DNA from: a virus
Direction: 5' to 3' (one strand)
Virus record (IMG/VR): IMGVR_UViG_3300042308_001371
Location: 1-64,000 of that record
Length of the DNA: 64,000 bases
Numbering within the stretch: position 1 is the first letter of the stretch; every line of letters begins with the position of its first letter. This document shows positions 24,069 to 34,400 of the stretch, one piece after another. The notes under the pieces are model-generated. The model made no database searches. It was not told the DNA's origin and saw only the letters and a program-made list of their open reading frames with translations. The translations under genes were made by a program, and so were the position numbers.

Positions 24069-24914
24069 ATGGCACAGGTAAAGCCTAATCCAAATTCATT
24101 CTATGATCCGGGCTTAATTGTCAAGGAAATCCATGACTTACATGCTAAGTCTATTAGGGTATCCGATACTAGATCCGTAGTAGATAAGTTTTATACTCAC
24201 TTTAGGGTTTTATACACTGAGCTAAATTTACCATCAGAAGTTTCTTATTTTAGAGGAACAAGATCTCATACAACTATAATAGGTTGTGTTGATGATGTTG
24301 AAGCCTCCCTCCAAAATTCATATATTAAAATATACTCCTGTCCAGATAATACTCCATTCCATATTTGGTTTAATGTAGATAATCTAGGAGTTCCCCCAAC
24401 AATTCCCGGATCTACTGCAATTGAGATTCCTATAAATAAAAATGAAGGATCTTCTGTTATATCTATGGCTGTGGGTTTAATTATAAACTCTTTGTTTAAA
24501 TCTGATTTTTCAGTATCTAGATCTAATTCGGTTGTTGAAATTACAGCGGTTGGAATGGGTGAGATACTCGATTCATCAGACGAAGGAACTGGGTTTGCGT
24601 TAGTAAACTCTAGAGGAGAGCAGGAATTAGCTAATTATATTCAAATAGGATATCAGGATCTGCATCCTGTATATAAAGGACAAGTTTTAAAAAATTACAT
24701 CTTTAATGTATTTTCTGGACAATTTGAAATTAAAGAAGAGCTTCCAACAACTATTCAAGAAGTGGTCTGGGATGAAATTGTAACAACATTTCCACTTGAA
24801 AATCAAGAGCTGTATTCTTATAAATATAACTCTAATTTAGTTCAAGAAATGCTAGTAACTTATATTGATGCTACAAAAAAAGCAATAGTATCTATTCAAA
24901 AGACAAGGTATTAA
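24069..24914 (+). CDS. Structural protein, fibre unit
   Basis: 281 residues, beginning MAQVKPNPNSFYDPGLIVKE. Mainly beta with short helical parts; no recognised domain. First gene of the element-6 unit, followed by two small proteins and the long coiled-coil fibre, so it may be an adaptor connecting fibres to the tail. Confidence 0.65.
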   Translation: MAQVKPNPNSFYDPGLIVKEIHDLHAKSIRVSDTRSVVDKFYTHFRVLYTELNLPSEVSYFRGTRSHTTIIGCVDDVEASLQNSYIKIYSCPDNTPFHIWFNVDNLGVPPTIPGSTAIEIPINKNEGSSVISMAVGLIINSLFKSDFSVSRSNSVVEITAVGMGEILDSSDEGTGFALVNSRGEQELANYIQIGYQDLHPVYKGQVLKNYIFNVFSGQFEIKEELPTTIQEVVWDEIVTTFPLENQELYSYKYNSNLVQEMLVTYIDATKKAIVSIQKTRY

Positions 24915-25100
24915 ATGTCTTGGAAATTTGATCCATTTATTATGAGTCTAATCTGGGTAGCTCCAATCTCTATTGTAGATAATGTAGGGGATATCGACAT
25001 GGGTACAGTAGATAGCGATATTATAATTGACATGGGTTCTAGAGAGGATAGTCCTTCTGGCATTGATCAGGGATTAAGAGTATACGATGGCGATTTTTAA
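24915..25100 (+). CDS. Small hypothetical protein
   Basis: 61 residues starting directly behind the preceding stop (TAAATG). N-terminal hydrophobic stretch (IMSLIWVAPISIV), then Asp/Gly-rich repeats (DIDMGTVDSDIIIDMG). Overlaps the following gene by 14 nt. Not recognised. Confidence 0.55.
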   Translation: MSWKFDPFIMSLIWVAPISIVDNVGDIDMGTVDSDIIIDMGSREDSPSGIDQGLRVYDGDF

Positions 25101-25464
25101 AGCTCCCAAATTAACTAGTGCTCAAAGAAACAACCTCGTTCTAGAGGTTAGTGAACTTGTATATGATTTAGATCAAAAAGCATTCTACGGTGGAGACGGC
25201 TCTGTATCTGGTGGCTTTTTAGTTGGTGCTACCTCCGGCTTTATTGTTGAAACAATTGAATTAACGCAACAAAATATAAATGATAAGTTTGTGACGCTTG
25301 CGCAAACACCCTTAATTCCTAGTGCTGTAATTGTTACTCCAGAGGGTGGAATATCTCAAGTTAATGGAGTTGATTATAGTATTATCGGTAGTAAATTATC
25401 ATGGGAAAATTTAGGATTAGATGATTTTTTAGATAGTACAGATGTACTGATAATTCAGTACTGA
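25087..25464 (+). CDS. Short fibre-like protein
   Basis: 125 residues. The N-terminus KLTSAQRNNLVLEVSELVYD then FYGGDGSVSGG matches the start of many phage tropism/fibre proteins ('R......GEL.YDTD...LYVGDG...GG'). The C-terminal half is beta-rich and resembles the end of the next fibre (VNGVDYSIIGSKLSWENLG compared with YSVSVVDGKSVLTWMGD). Likely a short fibre or a subunit of the long one. Confidence 0.68.
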   Translation: MAIFKAPKLTSAQRNNLVLEVSELVYDLDQKAFYGGDGSVSGGFLVGATSGFIVETIELTQQNINDKFVTLAQTPLIPSAVIVTPEGGISQVNGVDYSIIGSKLSWENLGLDDFLDSTDVLIIQY

Positions 25465-25494
25465 CCCCCGCCATAACAAAAACAAGGAGAAATC

Positions 25495-27999
25495 ATGGCC
25501 CAGCAAATTAAAAAGAAGTTTATCCAAAACGACGCAGTCGATGGACAAAAACTCAAACTTCAAAAAGACCAATCAATTCGTGGTCAGAAACAGGACGGAT
25601 CAGAAGTCGAATTACTAAAAATGGATGGTAGCGATAAGCTAGTATCTGGTGGACAAGAGCTTGCTTTTAAAGAAGTTGTAGACGCTCAAGTTTCAGATCT
25701 TCAAGATAAACTTGATTCTGAAGAAGCTTCTCGTATTTCTGGAGATGAAACGCTTCAGTCAAATTTGAATGTTGAACAGTCTGCTAGAGAACAAGCTGAT
25801 CAAGGTCTTCAATCTTCAATTAGTTCTGAAGAGGCTCGTGCTGAAAGTGAAGAATCTCGTATTGAATCTAAATTAGATAGCATGATTGTTTCTGAAGAGT
25901 CTGCTCGTGAAAGTGCGGATCAAGGCTTGCAGTCTCAAATTAACACAGAAAAAGGTCGCGTTGACGCTATCCTTTTAGCTTCTGATGCTGATAAAGATTC
26001 ATTTGCTGAAATCGTTCAATTGATTAACTCTGTTGATACTGAGAATGATTCTGCTTTTGGTTCTTACGTTCTTTCAAATAATGCAGCTTTAGCTTCTGAA
26101 GTTTCTTCTCGTGAGCAAGGTGATCAAGATCTTCAGTCTAACATTGATGCCGAAGAGTCTCGTGCTAGTGACGAAGAATCTCGTATTGAGTCTAAGTTTG
26201 ACGGTATGCTCGCTTCTGAAGAAGCTGCTCGTATTGCTGGTGACTCTGCTGAGCAAACTCGGGCTATGGGTATTGAATCTAGCTTACAATCTCAGATTAC
26301 TCAAGAAGTTTCTGATAGACAATCTGCTATTTCTAGCGAAGAATCTGCTCGTCAGTCTGCAGACTCTAGCTTACAGTCTAGCTTAAATTCTGAAATTTCT
26401 GATCGCCAAGCTGCGGTTTCTGCTGAAGCTTCTGCTCGTCAAGCTGCAGATTCAGATCTTCAATCTCAACATGATGATCTCGATGGTTATGCTCAAGATG
26501 TTCGCTCTGACTTGGATGATCTAGATGGTTATGCTCAAGACATTCGTTCTGATTTAGATCAGGAAATTGTTGATAGAGCTGCGGCGGTCTCTGCTGAAGC
26601 TTCTGCTAGACAATCTGCTGATTCTAGCTTACAATCTAGTCTGAGTTCAGAAGTTAGTCGTGCTCAATCTGCTGAGTCTACTGAGCAAGCTGCTCGTATT
26701 GCAGGAGATGCTTCTTTACAAAGCTCTTTAGATTCTGAAATTTCTTCTAGACAATCAGCTGATTCTCAACTTCAGTCTAATATTGATTCAGAACAAGCTG
26801 CTCGTATTGCTGGGGATTCTTCTACTTTACAATCTTCTAAAGATTATACAGATGGAAAAATCTCTCTTGTAATGAGTAATTTGGATACGGAAGCTCTAGA
26901 TTCATTAGTTGAAATTGTTACAGCTTTCCAAAATGCCGACGGTGATTTGAACGATACAATTTCTAGTTTATCTTCTGCTGCTTCTTCTGCACTTGCTGCT
27001 GAGCAAGCTGCTAGAATTTCTGGAGATGAGTCACTTCAATCAAATCTTGATGCTGAATCTGATCGTGCTATGTCTAAAGAATCTGAATTAGAAGATTCTA
27101 TTGATTCTGAACAGTCTAGAGCTATGGACGCTGAGAGTTTGATTCAATCGAATCTCGATGCTTATTCTCTTCAGAATGACATTAATCTCAATTCTATCCA
27201 TGAGCAAATGCAAATCAATGATGAGCGTGCTGGTGCAGCAGAAGAAGGTCTCCGAACCGAACTTGAAGCTGAAATTGAGCGCGCAATGGCTGCTGAGCAA
27301 GGTCTTGAAGACAACAAAATGAATCGCGGCGGTGATTCAGTAGAAGGTGAATACTTCTTTGATGATGGTGAGGGTGTTGTCTCTTCTATTTTGGGAACTG
27401 GATTTAAGGTTGAACAAGATCTTGGATATAAAGTTCTTAAAACTGAAATTAAGTCAGATAGAATTAACTTTAGCTCTCAGAATGGTAGCTTAGTTGTTTC
27501 TGGTGATCAGATTGCTCTTTCTCACATTGTTCCAGAAGCATCAGGACTTCCTGAAGCTGGCTTTGATGTATTTGTTGGTACTGACAACAATACTATGCGT
27601 ATGGGACAATTTTATAACTATGAAGGCGTAACACAGCCTTATCTTCCTGTTGAAGGACATGAGTTTACTGTTAAAGCTTATGTTGATCAGCAAGATTCAG
27701 CATTGTCTGACAGAATTACAGCTCTTGAAGTTCAAACTGATGGTCCTTACTTTCAAAAACAAAAGTTTGTTATTGACGAAACTTCTGAGTTAAGTTCTAT
27801 TGAGCTTTCTCATGAGTGTATGGAAAATTCACTTACTGTTTGTGTTGGTCGTTTGATGGTTCACAAAGACGAAGATTACTCTGTTTCAGTTGTAGACGGT
27901 AAATCCGTTCTGACATGGATGGGTGATTTTGCTCAAGGTGAATCTGAAGGTATCGAAGAAGGCGATGTAATTTTTGTTACATTCGCTAGAGAAGTTTAA
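25495..27999 (+). CDS. Long coiled-coil tail fibre
   Basis: 834 residues. From ~75 to ~610 it is built of short degenerate units such as SEEAARIAGDxxLQS and SAEASARQAADSxLQS, giving a very long Ser/Ala/Glu-rich coiled coil broken by a few linkers. The N-terminal ~60 residues (IKKKFIQNDAVDGQKLKLQK) look like an attachment domain. The C-terminal ~200 residues form a beta-rich tip with a coiled 'VKAYVDQQDSALSDRITALE' neck. Preceded by AAGGAGAAATC and followed by a terminator. Confidence 0.85.
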   Translation: MAQQIKKKFIQNDAVDGQKLKLQKDQSIRGQKQDGSEVELLKMDGSDKLVSGGQELAFKEVVDAQVSDLQDKLDSEEASRISGDETLQSNLNVEQSAREQADQGLQSSISSEEARAESEESRIESKLDSMIVSEESARESADQGLQSQINTEKGRVDAILLASDADKDSFAEIVQLINSVDTENDSAFGSYVLSNNAALASEVSSREQGDQDLQSNIDAEESRASDEESRIESKFDGMLASEEAARIAGDSAEQTRAMGIESSLQSQITQEVSDRQSAISSEESARQSADSSLQSSLNSEISDRQAAVSAEASARQAADSDLQSQHDDLDGYAQDVRSDLDDLDGYAQDIRSDLDQEIVDRAAAVSAEASARQSADSSLQSSLSSEVSRAQSAESTEQAARIAGDASLQSSLDSEISSRQSADSQLQSNIDSEQAARIAGDSSTLQSSKDYTDGKISLVMSNLDTEALDSLVEIVTAFQNADGDLNDTISSLSSAASSALAAEQAARISGDESLQSNLDAESDRAMSKESELEDSIDSEQSRAMDAESLIQSNLDAYSLQNDINLNSIHEQMQINDERAGAAEEGLRTELEAEIERAMAAEQGLEDNKMNRGGDSVEGEYFFDDGEGVVSSILGTGFKVEQDLGYKVLKTEIKSDRINFSSQNGSLVVSGDQIALSHIVPEASGLPEAGFDVFVGTDNNTMRMGQFYNYEGVTQPYLPVEGHEFTVKAYVDQQDSALSDRITALEVQTDGPYFQKQKFVIDETSELSSIELSHECMENSLTVCVGRLMVHKDEDYSVSVVDGKSVLTWMGDFAQGESEGIEEGDVIFVTFAREV

Positions 28000-28011
28000 T
28001 ATATTTTAATG

Positions 28012-28034
28012 GAGGGGAGAAATCCCCTCTTTTT
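28012..28034 (+). terminator. Rho-independent terminator
   Basis: GAGGGGA / TCCCCTC stem with GAAA tetraloop followed by TTTTT, 13 nt after the coiled-coil fibre stop. No CACCCTTATA element stands between it and the next gene, so some read-through or another promoter is needed for the spike gene. Confidence 0.88.
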
Positions 28035-28053
28035 ACTTTTTTAAGGAGACTAT

Positions 28054-29655
28054 ATGTCTACATTTTATGTGCGGAAAAACGGGTCAGGTACGCACACTGA
28101 CATTCAAAGTGCTTTTGTTCAAGCAGTATCTGGTGACACAATTGATATCGAATCTGGAGTTTTTGAGGAGAATGTCGATTTTTATAAATCAGGAATTACT
28201 CTAAAAGGTGCTGGAAAAAATCTAACGGAAATTAAAGGCATACAAGAGGCAACCGTAACTAAAACTACCTCATGGTTGCTTGGTGCAACATCTTTATCGT
28301 TTCCCGGTGGTACTTCTGGTTTTATTGTTGGAAGATTCCTATCAGGCGTTGGCTTGGCGACAAACACTAGAATTACGTCAGTTTCTCCTACGTCTATTAC
28401 GCTTTCAGCAGCAGCTACTGTTGCTAAAACAAACCAAACTGTTTCTATGCCTTTGGTTCCTTCAACTATCGTTGTTCGTGGTGCAAACCATGTAATTCAG
28501 GATTTAAAGATCACTGCCCCTCAAGCACTAGAATCAAGATGTCTTGCAGATAACGCGGCTATCTTTTTTAGAACCGCTGGTAACGGGGAAGCCCCTGCTA
28601 CTGGGTATATTCTCCAAGATTGTATTATTGAAGCAAGAGGTGAATCAGCTATCGTGACCGATTATAGTTCTTTCGTAGGAAGTGGGATTATTCGCAGAAA
28701 CACAGTCCAAGGTCAAACCTTTGTTGGCGCATCTGCTGCTCAGGTTCCTTCTTTTGGAACAATGTCGAAGTCTGGTACAGTTTTATCAGCTAGAACTATT
28801 CGCTTTAGTGAAATGAGTGGTATTACTGCCCCTCATGCTGGTAACTCGCAAGGTAGTGAGATTACCCCGGGTCTTCGTGTAGTTTCTATTAGCGGAGATG
28901 TGGTAACTGTTTCTGCTAACATTCCTGATGCGGTCAATACTGTAAGAGCTTTCTCTTTTGGTAACGTACAGTTCAACTTTCCAAACGTAGCTAGACAATT
29001 AGTAGTTATCCAAAGTGTTAACATGGCTACTCAGTTTTTGAGCAATACTGTAAAGGGAGCGACCGGAAGCGGATTCTCTTACAATACGGCAGCAACTATT
29101 GATACAGCCAATGCAACTATCACGAGCAATACTTTCAATGGTAGCTTTAAGTATGGTTATGCTCTTAGAGCCAGAGGAGCAGGGTCAAGCGTTAATAATA
29201 ACGTAAACTACTCCTTGACTAGTAATCCTAACGCAGGGTATCTTATTGGTCCTACAGGAGCGCAAACTTCTGGCATGACTATTGGAACAAATAGCTCAAT
29301 TACTAAAGGTATTGTTGCTAGTACTCAAGCGTCGTCTGGAGAAAAAATCGTATCTGAAATGAGTAAGGAATTGGTATCTGCCCTTTCTAGCGTTTCCTCA
29401 GATGCCGATTTTTCAAGCATCTCTAGTTGGTCAATGGTAAGTTATGTTTTTAAACATAGCGAATCAAGCAAGAGACTTGTTTCTTCATTTAAATCTTTTG
29501 ATGGGTTTAAATCAACGGCACTCAAATCGGGTATGGCTTCTGGTCAAAAATTTGAACTACACAAGATCATTGTGAAAAATGCTTCAGGTGCTCTTAAGGT
29601 TGTGAAAAGATCGGACATTCCAGATGCTTCTAGTTTTGATATTACTTTAAAGTAA
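28054..29655 (+). CDS. Right-handed beta-helix tail spike
   Basis: 533 residues with AAGGAGACTAT before the ATG. The start STFYVRKNGSGTHTDIQSAF...AVSGDTIDIESGVFEENV is the classic opening of pectate-lyase-like beta-helix proteins, followed by repeated short beta rungs with Asn/Ser/Thr-rich turns. The C-terminal ~100 residues are more helical and charged. It probably binds or degrades a surface glycan; catalytic residues cannot be assigned. Confidence 0.82.
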   Translation: MSTFYVRKNGSGTHTDIQSAFVQAVSGDTIDIESGVFEENVDFYKSGITLKGAGKNLTEIKGIQEATVTKTTSWLLGATSLSFPGGTSGFIVGRFLSGVGLATNTRITSVSPTSITLSAAATVAKTNQTVSMPLVPSTIVVRGANHVIQDLKITAPQALESRCLADNAAIFFRTAGNGEAPATGYILQDCIIEARGESAIVTDYSSFVGSGIIRRNTVQGQTFVGASAAQVPSFGTMSKSGTVLSARTIRFSEMSGITAPHAGNSQGSEITPGLRVVSISGDVVTVSANIPDAVNTVRAFSFGNVQFNFPNVARQLVVIQSVNMATQFLSNTVKGATGSGFSYNTAATIDTANATITSNTFNGSFKYGYALRARGAGSSVNNNVNYSLTSNPNAGYLIGPTGAQTSGMTIGTNSSITKGIVASTQASSGEKIVSEMSKELVSALSSVSSDADFSSISSWSMVSYVFKHSESSKRLVSSFKSFDGFKSTALKSGMASGQKFELHKIIVKNASGALKVVKRSDIPDASSFDITLK

Positions 29656-29714
29656 TCAAGGCAAGATATTGAGCTAAGAATATGGAATCCTAATTTTAGT
29701 ATCTTACCTAATGA

Positions 29715-29740
29715 AGGGGGTGGTTTATCCACCCCTTTTA
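29715..29740 (+). terminator. Terminator after the spike gene
   Basis: GGGGTGG / CCACCCC stem with TTTAT loop, flanked by AA and TTTTA, 60 nt after the spike stop. The short T tract makes it slightly weaker than the other two plus-strand terminators. Confidence 0.8.
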
Positions 29741-29799
29741 TATTCTATAACTCCTTAATTTTATTGTGTTAAAGTCTAAATTACATTCTTTGGTTATAA

Positions 29800-29817
29800 C
29801 ACCCTTATAATATGTAG
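29800..29817 (+). promoter_or_regulatory. CACCCTTATA element, copy 7
   Basis: AACACCCTTATAATATGTAG sits 27 nt before the ATG at 29837, right after the spike terminator. It would start the connector/nozzle unit 29837-36735. Confidence 0.6.
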
Positions 29818-29836
29818 CAATAAGGAGCTGTAAACT

Positions 29837-30235
29837 ATGGAAAAGAAAGCAAAAGCTAAGTCTGCAATGCTAAAAGAACTTTCAAAGGAGATGTCTGACG
29901 ATATGTACTCTCCAATGAAGGATATGATTGGCAAAAAAGGTCTTAAGAAAGTATCCGTTATGTCTGATTCTCCTGAAGGTCTTAAAAAAGGTTTATCAAT
30001 GGCTGAAAAGCTTATGAAACTTAAAAAAGATCAATCTCCTTCAGAAGATGAAGAAACAGAATCCGAAGAACAATCTTGCTCCAGTTGTAAAGGAGAGGGT
30101 TGTGACATGTGTGAAGAGAAAGAAGAAAGCCCTTCAGACGAATCTGAGGAAAGTGCTTCTCCCGAACTTCCAGAAATGTCTCCTTCAGAAATGGAAGCTG
30201 TCTACGAGATGCTTAAGAAAAAACTCGGAAAATAA
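29837..30235 (+). CDS. Acidic protein with CxxC metal-binding motif
   Basis: 132 residues with AAGGAGCTGTAAACT upstream. Lys/Met-rich helical first half; second half is Glu/Ser-rich and carries SCSSCKGEGCDMCEE, two CxxC pairs like a DnaJ-type zinc knuckle. No family recognised. Lying first in the unit with tail connector proteins, it may help their assembly. Confidence 0.65.
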   Translation: MEKKAKAKSAMLKELSKEMSDDMYSPMKDMIGKKGLKKVSVMSDSPEGLKKGLSMAEKLMKLKKDQSPSEDEETESEEQSCSSCKGEGCDMCEEKEESPSDESEESASPELPEMSPSEMEAVYEMLKKKLGK

Positions 30236-30247
30236 TTAAGGTTTAAA

Positions 30248-31453
30248 ATGAGTAGTATTTTAAAGACTGCAGATTTGATACGAAGTATCAAGCGTAGAGC
30301 TATGATACCTACAAGTCAAGAAACATTTACAGACACTGACTTATTAGAAATGGCTACAGAAGAGATTAATCTAGGTCTAGTTCCTTTAATTCAAAGAATG
30401 CATGAAGAACATTTAGTGTATTATATCGATATTAAACTTGAAATAGGTAAAAAAAGATATCCCATTCCCTCTAGAGCACATGGTAATAAATTAAGAGATG
30501 TTGCTTTAATTGATGAAAACGAAAATGTTTTTGAAATGCACAGGTATTCATTAAATGAATTATCTGATTTTTCCAATACTACGGCATATATTAATGCTCG
30601 TGGTTTCTACTTAGAAAATAATGATGTTATTCTAACAAATTTTCAAACAAATATAGGTCAGAATTTACGTATGTATTTTTACATGCGTCCAAATTGTTTA
30701 ATATTAGAATCTAATGGTGCAGTAATTGAAACTATAACCGATCTGGTAGAAGTAGATAAAATTACCCCTGTAACTAAAAGTATAACTTCTCTTACTCCAA
30801 GTGGATCTAAAGCTATTATCACATGTCCAGATCATGGAATAAGTAATGGAAAAAAAGTATCCTTGTCTGGAATTACTCTATCCGACCTAAGTATTTTTAG
30901 TGGTATTTATGAAATTTATGTTATTAATTCAAATAGTTTTAGTATTACATCTTCTATTTCTTTATCTGGAACTGGCGGTAGTGCTTCATTGATGCTTGAT
31001 GTAAAAAGTATTAAATTTAAAATATTACCAAGTCATATGGTAGCAGATGACTTATTTGATTTTGTTCAACATGTATCTCCAAATAAAATTCTATATTATG
31101 ATATTATAAAAAATGATGTAAGTCCATCGCTAAATACTATGAGTTTTCCTGCTTCTAGTGTTCCAGATATTCAAATAGGCGATTATACTACTGCTGCGGA
31201 AGAGACTATTGTACCCAATATCCCATCAGAATTACATCCAATATTAGCGCAGAGGGTTGCTATTGCTTGCTTAGAAGCCATGGGTGATGAAAATAACAAG
31301 CAATCAGCCGAAAGAAAACTAGCGTCTATGGAAAAAGATGCAGGAACTTTCTTAGATAATAGGGTTGAAGGTGCGCAGATAAAAATTAAATCAAGACACT
31401 CTCCTTTAGTAAATACATTAAATACGCTAGGAAGACGAAATAGAAGGTGGTAA
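30248..31453 (+). CDS. Head-tail connector / tail accessory protein
   Basis: 401 residues. Helical start (TADLIRSIKRRAMIPTSQETFTD) followed by 'EINLGLVPLIQRMHEEHLVYY' and a beta domain, typical of podovirus tail accessory or adaptor proteins. At residues ~177-245 it carries one copy of a ~65-residue beta domain (CPDHGISNGKKVSLSG...YEIYVINSNSFSIT) that recurs four times in the next gene. Precedes the nozzle-like protein by three bases. Confidence 0.72.
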   Translation: MSSILKTADLIRSIKRRAMIPTSQETFTDTDLLEMATEEINLGLVPLIQRMHEEHLVYYIDIKLEIGKKRYPIPSRAHGNKLRDVALIDENENVFEMHRYSLNELSDFSNTTAYINARGFYLENNDVILTNFQTNIGQNLRMYFYMRPNCLILESNGAVIETITDLVEVDKITPVTKSITSLTPSGSKAIITCPDHGISNGKKVSLSGITLSDLSIFSGIYEIYVINSNSFSITSSISLSGTGGSASLMLDVKSIKFKILPSHMVADDLFDFVQHVSPNKILYYDIIKNDVSPSLNTMSFPASSVPDIQIGDYTTAAEETIVPNIPSELHPILAQRVAIACLEAMGDENNKQSAERKLASMEKDAGTFLDNRVEGAQIKIKSRHSPLVNTLNTLGRRNRRW

Positions 31454-31456
31454 TCA

Positions 31457-34400
31457 GTGCCTATATTAACTATAAACCGCGGGCTAGTAACCTCTCCAAA
31501 TGAGTTGGCAAGGCCTGATGGTGCCGCTGATGTATTGGATAATTGTGTAATCGATTCCGACAATGTTGTAGAACCTAGAAGAGGCTTTGCGGAGTTTGGA
31601 AATGTTACAGATGATGACTCTGTTGTTAAACAATTATTAACATATAAAGGCAGAGTATTACGACATTTTGCAAATAAATTAAGTTTTGACTCAACTGGTA
31701 ATGGATCTTTTTTAAATTTCTCTGGAACTTATAACGAACTGGTATCTAGGCTTAGAATTAGATATTTTGAACTTAATTCAAATTTATACTTTACTACTAG
31801 TGAAGGGATCAAGAAGATTTCTGCAAAATCTGCAGATGATTTTTCTAATTCTGCGGAATATATAACAAAGGCTGGTGGAGTTAAAGCCACTGGTTTAGAG
31901 TTAAACTTAGTACCATCCGCTTCAGGATTTCTTCCTGCACAATCTAAGGTAGCTTATAAAGTACTATGGGCTAGAAAAGATGTAAACGGTAACATTATAC
32001 GCGGAGTTCCTAGCTCACGACATGTGATAACAAATACGTCTCAAGATCTAAATGTAGGTGAGAGTTTTACAGCTACTATATTAGATGCTGGAGCTGGGAT
32101 ACATAAATCCTTCGATGCAACCTCTAGTATTTCTGATGGACCTCAAATTACTTTTTTAGCTGCAGCAGTAAATATTACAGATAATACAATAGCATTGACC
32201 GCGGGTGCAACAGATCATAATTACCAAACAAATGATTTAATAAAATTATTACAAAATGGAGTTAACCCATTACCTGTAGGTCTTGCGGTAGGTAACTATT
32301 ATGTGATTAGAGTAGACACTAATAAAATTAAACTAAAAACAACTACAACTGGATCTGAAGTAGATATAACAAGTGTAGCAGCTGCAGGAACTAGTGGCAT
32401 TGTAGAAAATACAACTACTGGTAAAACTATAACTATAGCATCGCATGGCTATACTGATGGTACTAAAGTTAGATTATTTGGTATTTTAGCTAATGAATTA
32501 GATAAAACACAAACTTACTATATTAGAAATAAAACTACTAATACTTTTCAATTATCATTAGAACCTGCTAGTGTTATTATTACCCTAACTAAAAAAGTTG
32601 GAACTTCTGAGATTTACAGTGGGATATCTAATAATGATTTTTTCTTATTTGATAGCTTAACTAATAAGTTTGCAGTGTGGTTTAATATTTCTGGAACTGA
32701 TCCATCTCCTACTAGTAGTTTATTACTAGGAAGACAATTAATAGAAATCCCTATATATAATATAACACTAAAAAATAAAATAAATTATGCATCAAAAATA
32801 GCTGAGATATTATTCTCTATATCGGATGTAGAAATAGAAGTGGCTTCTGAAGTAGTAACAATTACCAACAGGGATGGTGGGGATGTATTGGATGCTAGTC
32901 AGGGCAGTTTAGATATTACTTATGGTACAATATCTACTGTATATGACGGTCAAACATCTATTGGAATTCCTTCTAATACTCAAGTCATTACTACCGTACC
33001 AAGTGGGATAAATAGTAAAGACTTCTTTTATGAGGTTTATAGAACTGCGATAACAACTGTTCCTACTGGGCTGACTCTTAATGATATAGATCCGGGAGAA
33101 GAATTTCAAAAAATATATGAATCTCCTGTAAGTTTAACAGATGTTATTCCATCAGAAGTTACTTTTGATGATTATATTCCTGAAACTTTTAGAGAAGGTG
33201 GATTATATCTATATGTAAATCCTGTAACAGGAGAGAGTGCTCTTCAAGCTAATGAAGCTCCTCCAATAGCTCATGATGTTGCTATTTTTAAAGGATCTGC
33301 TTTTTATGCTAATACTAAGGAAGTTCATAGACTTCAATTTAGCATGCTTTCAGTATTCCCCTATAATTCAGGATCATCTAAGTTGCATGTGGGAAATTCT
33401 ACAAAAATGAGTACATATACATTTATAGGTCAGAATGAAATAATTCAGTTTACAGCAAAGAAGAAATCAGAAACAGTGGGAGGATCTTATTTTGACATAT
33501 ATAATGCCCAAAATAAAATTAAATACAGGACATGGTTTGATAAAGGATCTATAGTTTTTAATTTTGATCAAACTGCTATAAATAGTACTACTGAGGAAAT
33601 AACTCTATCTAATCATGGATTTGCTACTAATGATCTTGTGACGATAGATGGAACAACTTTACCGGGTGGATTATTAAAAAAATCATATTATGCTATAAGA
33701 GTAAGCTCTAACACTATTAAATTATCCGATTCTATAAACGGATCTGCAATAAACTTAGATTCATCTTCTGGTTCTGCATCCATTTCCCACATATCTAAGG
33801 CTCCTAGTGTAGACAATTGTCTACTACTAAAAATACCTCTATTACTTCCCATTTATGAAGATACAGTGGAGGGGTCCGTAGACGCATTTGCTGATGCATT
33901 TTTTGACATAAATGATTTTAATATAAACGATAATATCTATCACTTATTTGATTCATTTTATGATATTAATGGATCTACTGAAACTATAAACATAAAAAAT
34001 CATTCATTTTTTAATAATGATCAAGTAACTTTTTCTCAAAATTGTCCTGACGGAATCCTCATAGATACTCCCTATTATGTTATAAACAAAACTAATAATA
34101 GCTTTGGAATATCGACCTCTATAGGTGGACCTTCAGTAGACATAACCCCCAAGTCTGGAGCAGGAAAAGTAACCTTTGTAGCACCTAGTTCTATTGTAAA
34201 ATTAGTTTACACTGATAATGGTGACGTATCTCCAGTAGTTCAATCATCTCCTGTTACAGGATGGTCAGACCCTCTAGTATTACAACAAGGTGATGGAGAA
34301 GATGCTTCTTTAAATCAAGTATTGCTATCTGGGTTATCTTCCCAATCCTTATCTATAGAAGACACTGCCAGATCCTTGGAGAGAGTTATAAATAAAGATC

